NCBI GenBank assembly: GCA_028554755.1
Contig: JAPTOF010000006.1
Location: 14,817,001-14,881,000, forward strand
Direction of reading: 5' to 3'
Source of the DNA: Cordia subcordata
Taxonomy: Eukaryota; Streptophyta; Magnoliopsida; Boraginales; Cordiaceae
Length of the DNA stretch: 64,000 nucleotides
Position numbers and translations under genes: made by a program. Below are positions 35,470 to 47,369 of the stretch, in pieces (the stretch's first letter is position 1; each line of letters opens with the position of its first letter). The notes under the pieces were generated by a model. That model had not been told where the DNA came from and made no database searches. It saw only the letters and a list, made by a program, of their open reading frames with translations.

Positions 35470-36353
35470 TGTTAAAGTGTTAATCCTTCCACATAGAAAG
35501 TTTATAAAATTCAAGACCATTTAATAAAATCCTAAACTACTTCACCTGCACCAATTAATTTTTGGTTGAAACCTCGGGATTCTTTAGATGGTATTAAAGC
35601 TCAAGTTATGGGTTAGTTATATTTGTTCTTGTGTAACCCTTTTTCGTCTATGTGTGTCGTTCGAATTTGTCTATGTGTGACACCCTTCTTCATCCATGTG
35701 TATCATTTTAATTTGTCTATATGTAACCCTTCTTTTCAATTATCAAATCATGTCTGCGTGACATCCTTCTTCATCCATGTGTGTCGTTCTAATTTACCTA
35801 TGTGTGACCCTTCTTTTCAATTATCAAATTAGGTCATATGTGAAAGGGAGTGTTAGAGTGTGTCATTTTAATTTGTCCACATGTAACCCTTCTTTCAATT
35901 AGTAAATTAGATCAATCAAGTCACACGTTAGAGGGAGTATTAGAGTATACGTGTGTCATTCTAATTTGTCTATGTGTGACCTTTCTTTTCAATTATCAAA
36001 TCAGGTCATACATGAGAAGGAGTGTTAAAGTGTGTCATTCTAATTTATCCACGTGTGACTCTTCTTTTAATTACCAAATCAATCTTCATCCATGTGTGTC
36101 ATTCTAATTTATATATGTGTGACCCTTGTTTTCAATTATCAAATTAGATCATATGTGAGAGGGAGTGTTAGAATATGTCGTTCTAATTTGTCCATTCTTT
36201 TAATTACCAAATCAAGTCAATTAGGTCACGCATGAGAGGGAGTGTTAGAGTATTATTCCTCCCATACAAAAAATTTATAAAATTTAAGACTACTTAATAA
36301 GATCTTGAATTACTTCACTTAACACCAATTGATTTTAGGTTGGATTATTGACA
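35470..36353 (+). mobile_element. TRIM retrotransposon with expanded interior
   Basis: Terminal direct repeats of about 110 bp (35470-35580 and 36243-36353) both start TGTTA(A/G)AGT and share ATTTATAAAATT-AAGAC and CACCAATT-ATTTT blocks. Just after the left repeat is TGGTATTAAAGC (35589-35600), two bases from the initiator-tRNA-Met primer-binding site TGGTATCAGAGC. Just before the right repeat is a purine tract (GAGAGGGAG). These are the defining parts of a terminal-repeat retrotransposon in miniature. It has no coding capacity and would depend on another element's proteins. Confidence 0.8.
35623..36242. repeat. tandem array inside the TRIM
   Basis: Imperfect units containing TCATTCTAATTTGTC, then ATGTGTGACCCTTCTTTTCA, then AATTATCAAAT and (in several) GAGAGGGAGTGTTAGAGT. 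Several units therefore carry a copy of the polypurine tract plus the first bases of the LTR. Unit length varies with internal deletions. Reading frames across it are chance products of the repeat. Confidence 0.75.
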
Positions 36354-36796
36354 CGTGCATCAACAACCATATTCATCAAAAGTAAAGGGAAAATAAATGT
36401 ACCAACCATAAATCCTTATGATATACGTTGCTGGGTGTAAAGATTTGTTTGGTCATGGTGTTAAGTCATGCATATTTTTAGATTACGTTTCTTAAGTCAT
36501 ATTTATAAAGTAGTTGATCACGCGAGTCTGCTTTATAGCTTGGACTCTTCTTTTAAATTCTATATATAATATCATATATTTTGATCTTATTGTCACCTGT
36601 ATATAATCAACAACAACGCAATGCAACGCAATGCAACACAATTTATCAGGGAAAATTAAATTGTCACCCATATATCAACAACGATTCAATGCAATGCAAT
36701 TTATCAGTGAGAATAAAACTCGTACATGATATTAGTTTGGTCTGAGTTTTTTTCCTCTAAACTATCGACCTATCCGTGATTCCCAAACTAGTACTC
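36354..36796. other. spacer with a short direct duplication
   Basis: Contains two copies of a segment with CAATGCAATGCAATTTATCAG or a close variant (about 36608-36650 and 36680-36705). No gene seen. Confidence 0.5.
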
Positions 36797-37060
36797 TGAT
36801 TGTTATAATCTTATTTTAAGATACTTATCATATTGAAATGAGGTACATCTTATAAGATTTAAGACATCTTATTATGCATCTTTTAAAAAATTTAAAACAA
36901 ATCATACTTTTTATCTTAGAACAAATAAGCAATCTATGCTATCTTATTTTTTATAATTATAGAATACATAATGCATGTGATAAGATATCTTAAATCTTAA
37001 AATATTTCTAAATTTCAATAGAATAAATATTTTAAAATAAGATTATTCCAAACACACTAT
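36797..37060. mobile_element. AT-rich MITE, copy A
   Basis: Inverted ends (left GTTATAATCTTATTTTAA; complement of the right end GGAATAATCTTATTTTAA). The interior matches, in the opposite orientation, the element at 57339-57587, for example through a ATAAGATATCT/AAAATATCTTAT block and ATAATTATAGAA. No coding capacity. Confidence 0.6.
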
Positions 37061-37248
37061 AGAATTCGTACTAATAAGGAATCTCAGAAGTCTTTTGGTG
37101 ATTGTAACTTCAACAAGGCCGGGCAGACACGGCTCTGGTTGATAGAGGATGGGGCTTATCTTATATGACACTGACCTCACAGTTACAAAGGGAAAAAAAA
37201 GATGTCACAAGGAATTGATACAAAGGGAAAAAAAGTCATAAACAACAA

Positions 37249-37330
37249 CGTCGCCTGAGAAATTCGAACTCTTGCGGGGAAACCCCATGTACTTAGCAGG
37301 CACACGCCTTAACCACTCGGCCAAAGCGAC
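37249..37330 (-). tRNA. tRNA-Ser(GCU), possibly decaying
   Basis: An 82-nt cloverleaf on the minus strand. Acceptor stem GTCGCTT/AGGCGAC (one G-U pair), D arm GGCCGAGTGGTTAAGGC, anticodon stem TGTGC/GTACA around loop CTGCTAA (anticodon GCT), a long variable arm TGGGGTTTCCCC as in class II tRNAs, and T loop TTCGAAT. A run of Ts follows about 15 bases downstream on the minus strand (37228-37234), a polymerase III terminator. The T stem reads AAGAG/TTCTC, which leaves an A-C mismatch at the outer pair and a G-U in place of the nearly invariant G53-C61. Both changes are of C-to-T type. It may be a functional variant or an early pseudogene. Confidence 0.85.
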
Positions 37331-38049
37331 GCTTTGCATGAGCCTAGTGTCTCGATTTAAAGAAAGTCGCTCCTCTTGTCAAATCGTGAAGCACCAAAAA
37401 GTACTTCATTTTAATGGGATTACGGCCATGGATGGAGTATTTGTTGTGTCATTAAAATCAAATTAAATGTCAAAAGAAGAATCAACCAGAGAGACTCGGA
37501 TGTTTAAAGATTGCTAGTAAGCTCTATAAATGAGAGTAATTGGAGAGAAACTCCAATTATGTGTTATCACTTGTAGTAAAGCAATATCGGGTCCTTTTGT
37601 AATAATTCAAGCCAACGAAACATTAAGTCTAATTAATTGATTCAAAATATTTAACTCCAATAATAGTAAATCCAAATTATTAAAAATTAAATATAAATTT
37701 CACACAAAACTAATATGGGACAAGCATCACTATCTTCGACTCTTTTGCTCTAACAGATCGAGGATCAAGCTCTTGCTAAAATTCAATGACAACGCTCGTA
37801 AATCTTAATAGATTGATTTGTAATTCGTAGCAGCTTTATAGTTCTATCCTTGTTGGTTGGATTTGTAAACTTCCTTTTCTGTTTCTATTGAAATCTTGTA
37901 TGATTTTGGTGGGAATCCTAATTTATTCAATGAAAAGGAGAAACCAAATTAATTGCTTTTCAGCCAGAAAACTGCTCTGATATTATGAATAAGCTGAACT
38001 GGTGCTATAAACTGCACTGGAATGCATACAACATAGAGAGTTTTACTCT
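37331..38049. other. spacer / 3' flank of the G-gamma gene
   Basis: AT-rich. It probably contains the 3'UTR of the minus-strand gene next to 38050. No other gene supported. Confidence 0.45.
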
Positions 38050-40000
38050 CTAGCAGCTGTTCAAGTGGCATAAGAAACATGAAGCACCGCAAGATTTGCC
38101 GCCGCCACAACAAAGCTGTTGCTTTGCGCAGGAAAAACACGACGACCTTGAGATGGTGCAGGAGCAGCAAGAACGCAACAGTTTCGGACTGCAACACTTC
38201 GAACATGAATTGCACTTGAACCGGCAGCTCCAGTTGCACTCGGCTGATCTGCAGCAGCAGCCACAGCAGGGTGTTCTCCCTGCAAGTGGGCAACACGGGC
38301 AACATGTCCATGGAAACTTTGAAGGCAACTTTTTCCTGCTCACAAAGAACACCTTCTTTCATTCTTGTTTATGATTTCAAAATGCAATTGACATGTTCAT
38401 GCAATTAAGCTACCGCTCTTGGTATAGATATTTCGGGCCTTTTTGTAGAAACATTTTTTTTTATACAATAAATATTTGTATTAGATTTAAAAAAAAAAAA
38501 CTGAAACTCTAAAACAAAGTTCAATTCAACTTGTTTTAAAAATTAGAAATTTTAACTTCTAAAAAAAGTACCTTTTAAAAAAATATAGGAAAACACACTT
38601 TTTAAAAAAAAAAAACTAATCTAAACGTGCCCTAACACTTTGAAGGGTTGTAATTTGGATTCGAATGCTTCTACTTAGACAAGGGTGGATGTACTGGAAA
38701 GTGAGCGGGGTTGTAACTCCCACTGGTCCAAATTCCTTCGAACATTTGTGTGCTTTTATAGGTATTTTCAGTGTATAAAACTTTGAATTCGTATATGAGA
38801 ATCAAATTATGTGTTTTAGCCCCCACTGAGAAAATGTTCGAGAGCCGCCAAAGTAACTTATAGATAGACAATGAAATGGTTCCTAAGTGCATATAGTTTA
38901 GTTTTCATTGGAAAGTTACACCATGTAAGAAATGGATAATAGAAAGAACAGAACTAAATCTTGATAAATAGAATGCTTAAAGTCAACTTATGAGAAGCAA
39001 TAAGAAAATATACAGTACCGGGGCCTCTTTTGAAAGCAAGTAGATCTGGCTGCAACATCCTGATTTCTGCATTAAAAAATATATATATAGGGAAAAGAAG
39101 AAGAAGAAGAAGAAGAAGAAGATGGAGCTGAGTTACTGTAGAATTTTAATAAATACAATTATGTAGAAACAACTAGATTCCAAAAGCCATACATCTCTAC
39201 CAATGGATCTGTAGTTGCCTCTACAAAGTCATCAATCCTGTTAGCAGCATTTGGAGGACAAAATGGTCATTTGATGATCAAATTCCAACTAAAACATATT
39301 ATCATGCTTATACCAAAAAAAAAAAAAAAAGAAGAAGAAGAAGTAAGTTGACATACTCTTTGCAGCAACTCGAGGCAAGCGGGACTCCATCGAGTGATTT
39401 AATTTCTTCCTACACGAGTAAAACTTCCCATGAACTATAGCCAAAAGCAAAGATTTTCTCGCAACCGTTTACAAAATTACTTTTAAGTTCATTGCAAGAT
39501 TATATACAAAATTAAGAGAGAACGAGGGAAAAATATCATGTTTCCACACGAGCGAGCGAGGACCTAAAATCCTTGTCCACTCTAATCGTAAATTTTAAAT
39601 CTGTCTTTATTATTTGCTATTGATTTATTTATATCTTGCTTAAACATTCAAACTAAACCTTATTTCGATTCACAAATTTTAGTGACGTTACTGATTCGTT
39701 CATTTCAAGTAATTATAAATACATAACCTAAACTAAATGAAAGATTTCGGAATTAGAGGGTAACTCAACTTCCGAAGAGAATGGGGGTTGGTTTTGTAGG
39801 TGAGGGGTTTGTTTAAAAAAAAAAAAAAAGAAGAAAAAAGAAAAAAAGAAAACAAACTACTCCATGAAAGATTCCATGAAGCTCACCTCTAATATGGCAA
39901 TCTCTCTTTCCATAGCCTGAACTTTGACCATTTGCTGACGTTTACCATAAAAGTGTGCATTATCGCGAGGGGACTTTGGGGTAGGGAATGATGATGCCAT
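38050..40000 (-). CDS. class C heterotrimeric G-protein gamma subunit (AGG3/GS3-like), five exons
   Basis: Exons on the minus strand: 39887-40000, 39357-39409, 39193-39237, 39019-39066 and 38050-38335. All introns are GT-AG, and the joined frame is 546 nt (181 aa) without a stop. Exon 1 has KSPRDNAHFYGKRQQMVKVQ and AMEREIAILE, the coiled-coil start of plant G-gamma proteins. Exons 2-3 give the LDGVPLASSCCKE and DDFVEATTDPLV blocks (the DPL motif contacts G-beta). The last exon is a Cys-rich tail (26 Cys in about 95 residues) ending RSSCFSCAKQQLCCGGG...CHLNSC, similar to the SSCFSC end of Arabidopsis AGG3. Class C subunits pair with G-beta at the plasma membrane and influence organ and seed size and stress responses. 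The tail is shorter than in AGG3. The last acceptor is a tandem one (GAG/CAG), so a one-codon variant is possible. Five exons fit the family. Confidence 0.85.
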
Positions 40001-41050
40001 GATCAATTCAAGACCACCTCTCTATGCTATTATTGGAAGTAACAATTTCAAAGGCTTTAACTAAACCCTAAAGAGCTTTAACAACCTTTTTTCGATGCAA
40101 AGGCCACAGTAACCGAGGATGTACTCGTCGTTAACATTGTCAGTGGCGACGTAAACTATATGTGTCTGCTTTCGTCAGTGGTAAATAATATTAAAACGGG
40201 ATTTGAATTGAATAGTACTGTTGGACGCCATGCAACGGGAATGAATTCTATGCACGTATTTTAAGCATATGAAGATGAATTGTTAATACAATTTTAATAA
40301 AACTAGTCTAAATTCCGCGTTATGCGCAAGATGATATATTTTTTAAAGATTTTTAATAATATTTTTAACTTTAGAACATACATATTAATTCATATTTATT
40401 TTTTGATTGTTTTAATTTATTAAAAAATAATTTATCAATTAAAAGTATGTCTTTTTTAGTTTTAGACGTTGATGTACGAATAATTACTATTTTAGTTTCA
40501 GTCTTAATAGTACACTTACCTATCAAAAATGAAAAAGTAATTGTAGGAATTAAAAAAATTAAATTTTAAAAATTAAAGAAACAAATAATTGCAAGCTATA
40601 TCTAGAAAATTATAATTCATGTAATTAGCATTAATTTATGTGTGGAAGGCGTATTTTTTGTTTGGAAAAAGGTTCGGTATAATAATTTAGATAATTGATT
40701 AATAAATTTGACTTATGTAGGAAAGATACGATATTAGAAGGGAAATTTAAGATCCTTACTCTTACGTAATGCCAGATTATTAAAGTGTTTTATCTATGTC
40801 GTACAGTGAACGGTACAGGCTAATAGTAGTATAATACACAATAACGATGGCTAGGCGTCAGCTTTCTCTACTGAATCGTTAGATGTTATGCATTGTGTTG
40901 TGTGCTTGGCAGAATGCACGGCCAAACAATACGACTCTGAATTGCACACTCGCCACCGTACACGTGAACCCCCTTGTTGTGGACGCAATGCACTTTTCCG
41001 AAGTTTTCTTCGCCTTTTTTTTTTTTTTTTGATTGTTGTTGCTAGTTAAC
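40001..41050. other. spacer / upstream region of the G-gamma gene
   Basis: Holds the probable promoter and 5'UTR of the minus-strand gene. A short GC-containing stretch (CTAAATTCCGCGTTATGCGC, about 40309-40330) resembles one end of common plant Helitron-type repeats. A T-run lies near 41016. No gene seen. Confidence 0.45.
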
Positions 41051-41427
41051 TATTGTGATATAGACAATCACAAGAACAAAGAGATGTCTTTTTTAGAACA
41101 AAAATCAAGTGGCATATTTTGACAAAGCATGCAATATTTAAAAATAAAAGTCAAGAGTTGCATGCAAAAATTGAAAGCAATATGAAACTATATGCAAGTT
41201 AGGAAGGAAAAACCATGTATGGCATTCAATGTGGTGAAGAAAATTAAGCCTTGTATTAATTGTTTGTCTCCCATCTTTGGTTTATAAATGCTAAGTCCCA
41301 AGAGCAATTGATATAAGAAAAGAAAAGAAGAAGAAAATTAGAGAGAAATAAGAGTGATCTTATATTGTATTAGGAAAGATTTTATTCAACTTATTACACC
41401 ATATTATATTTAAGTTATTTTATAACA
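41051..41427 (+). repeat. outer Copia 5' LTR
   Basis: About 377 bp, starting TATTGTGATA (TGTTGTGATA in the 3' copy) and ending TTTTATAACA. It contains a TTTATAAATGC TATA-like box near 41282. A primer-binding candidate follows at 41428 (CGTTATCAGCACG). Confidence 0.75.
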
Positions 41428-42023
41428 CGTTATCAGCACGATTCTCTGCCAACTAGGAGTTCTGAAAATTATTAAAAGGATCACAATTCTACAAAAATTT
41501 CGGTAATGGTTCTTATTTTATTTTTGGCATTACATCATATTTATAGCATAAATTTTTTACTATCCTATTTATTTTACATTGCATTTATTCTAGAAATAAA
41601 ATTTATGTTATATTATTTCTTCTAGAATAGATTATTGCAATATTTCCTCTTTAATAAAAAAAATAATGATAGATAAAATAATAACAAATGCCGTAATTTT
41701 TCGGAAGACCCAATTACCGTGATTTTTGAGGACGTGATCACCTTAACTTTTGGACATGTGATTATGATGACTTAAATGAAAAAAATGATGACTTAAATGA
41801 AAAAAATGATGACTTCTAAGGACTTGAACACTAATATAATTATATAATGACTAATTATAATAATTACACTAACATGTTATTTACATTTGAAATTAACATC
41901 GTTATATTATGTCATGCTTATAAGTCCCATATGCCATATTTGTAATATTTTAGTTTCTTTTTATATGCTTATATTTACTTGTCAACAAGGTACGTCAGGT
42001 AAATATATTATTATTTCACGTAA

Positions 42024-42457
42024 ATGTAAAATCTCACAAAGCTTGAGTTTGTAGCCCTTGATATTTTTGGCAACAACTATTTATCATGGATCCTTGATGT
42101 CGAAATGCATCTCAATGCCAAAGACCTTGGAGAAACAATTAAAAATAATAATAATGCATCCTTACAGGATCGTACTAAAGTATTAATATTCCTTTGTCAT
42201 AATCCCCATGAAGGGCTTAAAGGCAAATACCTTACAGTAAAGAATACACAAGTCCTTTTAGAAAAATTTGAAGGAAAGATTTGATTATCATAAAATAGTG
42301 ATCCTTCCTAAAGCTCGCTACAAGTGGATTCACTTGTGATTGCATAATTTTAAAACTGTAAACGAGTATAACTCCATTGTATTTAGAACTACTTCACAAT
42401 TGACAGTATGCGGAGAAAAGATCATTGATGAAAGCATATTAGAGAAGACATTATCTA
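42024..42457 (+). pseudogene. outer Copia gag, first part
   Basis: Begins at the ATG at 42024, whose second codon is already a stop (TAA). It then reads LTKLEFVALDIFGNNYLSWI and AKDLGETIKNNNN, a Copia gag N-terminus. The frame breaks near 42280. The reading is cut at 42457 by the inner element and resumes at 51795. Gag would form the virus-like particle. Confidence 0.75.
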
Positions 42458-42462
42458 CTTTC

Positions 42463-44355
42463 TGTAGGATCGATATTATTAAGTGTGGGGTATCCTAGTC
42501 CATATTTTCTAAATTATAACTAAGAAAACATGCTAGGAAAATAAAATATCCACATTACACACACAAGAACATGCTTAAGAACATATATAGAATATAACTA
42601 GTACTTGCAAAATATATAAAGCTAACCTCTTGAAGCGTGGGGCCTTTGATGAAGCTAAAACTGGTCACGAGCTTTATTCCCGTTCACGAACAAGGCCACC
42701 AAAATTTGCTATAAGGGTGTCACAATAAGCAACTCCCTAGTCTTCTTCCCTATGATTATAGAGACTTATCTTGAGAGAATAGCCTCTTGTGTGGGAAGAA
42801 GCAAAGTAATATGCTCTTGAAAAACTAGAGCAAAAATCACACAATAAGTGTGTACTATGTGTTGTAGTATTTTCTTGCCAAAAAAGGAAGAAATCAACTA
42901 CAAAGTGGAATATATAAAAGGTGTAGGGTCTTGTCTATTTATAGAGAGAACCTTGGCATCTAAAGTTGCTAAACTTTCAATGTGGGAGAAAATTTCCATG
43001 TAGTATTTCCTTTTTGAAACTTGTCAATCTTGTCTTGGAAGACTTGTGCAAGTTGTCCACTTGTTTTTGTAGTATTTTGCAAGTTGTCCACTTGTCTTGG
43101 AAGACTTAGGCCAAGCCCATTATCCAAGTCCAACACATAGTCCATAATCCATGTGGAGGCCCAAGCCCAATAGGAAACCATCCTAGCCCAATTAGGTTAT
43201 CTTAGACTCTAAAGAAAGCCCAAACCCAATTTCAAGCTTTGGCCCAATAAGGCTACTACCACAATATGGAATTTGCTCTTTCAAGATTACTCTCTCAAAG
43301 TCATTTCAACTAGGGAAGGGACCAAGAAGACACAATTATCATTGGCTTCCAAAAATAATTAAAATTATCCTTGCCCGATCTAGGCGACATAATAATTATT
43401 TTTAACTTCGATCAATTCCACCATAAGATCAAAGTTGCACTCCAAGAATAATTGTCATTACCCAAAAGCTTATCACAAAAGAATGTGAACTTTGTCTTTG
43501 ACCTACTAAATAACTGACCATAATGCCCCTCTATGTATACCCACAGTTAAGATCGGTCCTTTGGCCTGTGTACTATCACCTCCTTAGTTGTATCTTTTTC
43601 CGTTGGGTTTCTTGTCCTATTGCCAACCATCCTTGGTCATGGAATCTCTTGATCTCGGAGCGACCCTCAAGCCATATGACCGACACACCTATAAAGGTAG
43701 TATCACTAGATCTAGATTCGGATGATAAATTTGGACAATCCCAAAGGGGCACATAGATTCCATTTTGCATATGCATGTTCTAATTAATTAGAACTTAGCA
43801 CTCAATGCACAAGGCTGTTGATCCTGATAAAATAATATCTCACCCACAATGAATCAAAGTACTAAACCCTAACTTCATTAGTTCATCCACATATACTCAA
43901 GATTAAGAGCAATGATCATTTAGTAGCAGTGAGTGTCTTGTTTTCTTTCTTTGATAGTACATCGCTAGAAAACATACTCACAACGGTCCTATCCAATACG
44001 TGACACACGTACTATTGAGACAAATCCAGAAAGTCCTCCAATGACCTAGGTAGATCACCCTCAAAGAGGAGACTTGCTCAATATAACCTTATCGATGAGA
44101 GTGCCCAACACTACTTATTTGGTTATGGATTCAATTTATGATGTGACTAAATCTAGACTTGGACCTCTTGTCCAGCCTCACTGCGCACCCAAGTCATTAG
44201 TGCAAGTCAAAGGACGTTCATACATGCATCGATAAAACATAACAGAGATTATATGTAAGAAACTCATAATGCCATTTAACAAAAATATGATTATACATTG
44301 TTTCATATCCAATATGTCATGTACAAGTGAGCTTTAGGGCATACTAATCCTAACA
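42463..44355 (-). repeat. inner Copia 3' LTR (left copy)
   Basis: About 1.89 kb. The next bases inside the element (44356-44370, complement AAGTGGGAGAT) form the polypurine tract. It differs from the right LTR at a small number of sites, many of them single-base length changes. Confidence 0.9.
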
Positions 44356-44379
44356 ATCTCCCACTTGCACTAAAGATTA

Positions 44380-47360
44380 CTTCTGCAAAGCCTAATACCC
44401 AAAGACTTAAAATGTGTAGCAAACACTTTCTCTTAAAGAGTCTTAGTAAATGGAGTGCGGGTTTCTTTGAAGCTATCTTGTCAACTACTACATCTCCTCT
44501 TTGGATAAACTCACGAATCAAATGATATTTCCGTTCAATGTGTTTACCCTTTTTGTGATTCTGGGCTCTTTGCCTTTGTGAAACAAAGACCGTTGTTGTC
44601 GCAATACAACGTTATTGGTTTGTGAGTGCCAAAGACAATCTCTAGGTCTAACAGAACTTTCTTAGCCATCTTGCCTCTTTCGCACCTCGGATCTTTGCTA
44701 CATACTCGGCCTCCATGGTAGAGTCAGCAATACAATTTTGCTTCACACTTCTCCATGAAATAGCTCATCCTGGCAGAGTGAAAACATATCCAGAAGTAGA
44801 CTTCTTGGAATCTCTGTCGGACTGGAAATTCGAGTCTGTATAGGCTAATGGTGTTAGATCATCTGTATGGTATTCTAGCACATAATCCTTTGTTCCTTGC
44901 AAGAATTTGAATACATGCTTAACCGCGACCCAATGTGCCGGTCCAGGGTTTGACTGATATCTACTAACCATGCCAACAGCAAAGCAGATATCTGGTCTAG
45001 AACATAACATGGCATACATGAGACTTCCAACTGCTGAAGCATAAGGAACTCACTTCATACTCTCTATCTCCTCAGGTGTTTTAGGACATTGATCCCGAGA
45101 TAGATAAACTCCATGTCTAGAAGGTAACAAGGCCTTCTTAGAGTTTTGCATGTTAAACCTGACTAATATCTTCTCAATAAATGAAGCTTGAGATAGGGCT
45201 ACCATACATTCTTACAATCTTGCATAAGCTTGATGCCTAGAACATAACTAGCTTCTCCTAAATCCTTCATTTGAAATTGAGTAGAAAGCCAAACCTTTAT
45301 GGATGATAGCATCCCCACATCATTTCCAATTAGTAGGATATCATCCACATACAGAACCAAAACAGCTACAAAGATTTCCATTACACCTTTTATACACGCA
45401 AGGTTCATCAATATTTTGATCAAAACCATAAGATTTAATTACGATCAAATTTGATGTTCCATGCTCTAGATGCTGTTTTAATCCATAAATGGACTTCTTT
45501 AATTTACAAACCATATGTTCTGGCCTTTAGCAATGTATCCATCTGGTTGTGTCATGTAAATGGTCTCGTCAAGTTCCCCATTAAGAAAGGTGTCTTGGCG
45601 TCCATTTGCCATATCTCGTAGTCATAATGACAAGCGATGGCAAGAAGTATCTGATGGATTTAAGCATGGCTCTTGGTGGAAAGTTTCCTCATAATCGATC
45701 CCTTCTTTCTGAGTATAACATTTCGCCACCAACCTTGCTTTAAAGGTTTCAACTTTTCCATCAACTCCTCTTTTTCTCTTGTAGACCCATTTGCACCCTA
45801 TAGGTTTTACCCCTTCAGGTCCAACTACAAGATCCCAGACTTTGTTAGAATACATAGATTCTAACTCTGAATCCATTGCCTTATGCCATTTGTCGGCATC
45901 TATGTCGGAAACTGCTTCATCATAACTTACGGGATCCACCACCTGATTCTCTGAAGAAGTCTGAAAGGACTCTCCATAGTATCTATCAAGAGGCTTGGAT
46001 ATTCTCCCATTACGACGATGCTCCGATATATTAGGTGTAATATGCTGTTCTTTTTCATTCACAGTTACCACAGGTGTTATTGGAGATTCTTGTGAAATCT
46101 CATCTAGAACAACTTCAGAATCTGGTGTTTTCTGGACCATTTCATCATTCTCTAAGTATCTAGCATGGGTGCTTATAAACACCTTTTGCTCCTTAGGATT
46201 ATAAAAGATCCCACCTCTGGTTCCCTTAGGATATCCAATGAAAGAGCATAACTCGGATCTTAGTTCCAATTTTGAAGCATTACTATTAAGTACATAAGCT
46301 GGACAGCCCCAAATGTGGAGATGATTTAGACTCGGCTTACGCCCAGTCTACATTTCTTGAGGTGTCCTAGGTACTGATTTGGATGGTACCAAGTTCAAGA
46401 TGTATACCGCTGTTTCAATGGCATAACTCCAAAAAGATAAAGGTAATGATGCATAACTCATCATTGACCTAACCATATCCAATAGGGTACGATTTCTTTT
46501 CTCTGCTACACCATTTTCTTTGAGGAGTCCACAGTGCGATCAATTGAGACACTATCCCTTCTTGTGTAAGATAGTCTCTGAACTCACCTGAGAGGTATTC
46601 GCCACCTCGATCAGACCGAAGGGCTTTGATATGTTTATCTAATTTCCGCTCTGCCTCAACTTTGAACTCTTTGAATTTCTCAAAGGATTCAGACTTGCGT
46701 CGCATTAGATATACGTATCCATACCTAGAGTAATCATCAGTAAAAGTAATGAAATACTCATAACCTCCTCGTCTTTGGTTTGCTCATAGGACCACACACA
46801 TCGGTGTGAACCAATTCCAATACTTCTTTGGCCTTTTCTCCTTTAGAAGAAAATGACCGTTTAGTCATCTTCCCTTTGAGACAAGATTCACATGGAGGTA
46901 GATCTTGAGATCTAATGAGCTAAGATGCCCATCCTCGACTAATCTCCGAATTCGCTTTAGACTGATATGTCCTAAGCGTAGGTGCCAAAGATATGTATCA
47001 TTGGTCGAAGAAACCTTCCTTTTTCGGGAATTAGTTTGTTCTATATTATACAGTGAGTTTGTAATAGGTTTTATATAGAACAAATTATCATGCATGCTAC
47101 CGGAACAAATAATATTTCCATCTCTACTGATATCAACACCAGAATGGAAATTAATGCAAAAACCCTCTAATATTAATTGCGAAACAAAGATAAGGTTTTT
47201 ACGTACATCTGGAACATAATAAACATTGTTCAAAAATATCTTCCTATTACAGGGAAAATTCAAGCACATTCCTCCCACTGCGACCCATACTTTTGCTCCA
47301 TTACCCAACCTCGAGCAAACTCCTTTAGCTAGTTCCTTCATTTCTTGAAACCAATGCAAA
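44380..47360 (-). pseudogene. inner Copia pol (integrase, RT, RNase H), frame-shifted
   Basis: In order on minus: gag-pre-integrase LWHLRLGHISLKRIRRLVED (about 46920-46990), integrase core IKALRSDRGGEYLSGEF (about 46570-46620), RT with KPIGCKWVYKRK (about 45770) and YVDDILLIGND (about 45320-45360, both catalytic Asp present), RNase H with SRPDICFAVG, YTDSNFQSD and EAEYVA (about 44700-45019), and a HIERKYHLIREFIQRGD tail (about 44500-44550). The sequence is spread over several frames by single-base shifts and a few stops. The coding potential looks recently lost or, at some sites, mis-assembled. Confidence 0.85.
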
Positions 47361-47369
47361 GAATTGCAA

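Noticed and set aside
35600..36242. Evenly repeated array considered as a CRISPR array
   Set aside because: The whole unit repeats, without unique spacers, and it sits between TRIM terminal repeats in a plant genome.
37949..38362. 137-residue minus-strand open frame overlapping the last G-gamma exon
   Set aside because: It is out of frame with the five-exon gene, whose Cys-rich frame joins cleanly and matches the family. This frame is a shadow.
40309..40360. Possible Helitron 5' end (TCTAAATTCCGCGTTATGCGC-like)
   Set aside because: Only one end resembles such elements. I could not find a 3' hairpin with CTRR, so no element is called.
42969..43181. 70-residue open frame present in both inner LTRs
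   Set aside because: It is repeated only because the LTR is; LTRs of this type are noncoding and the frame differs between the two copies.
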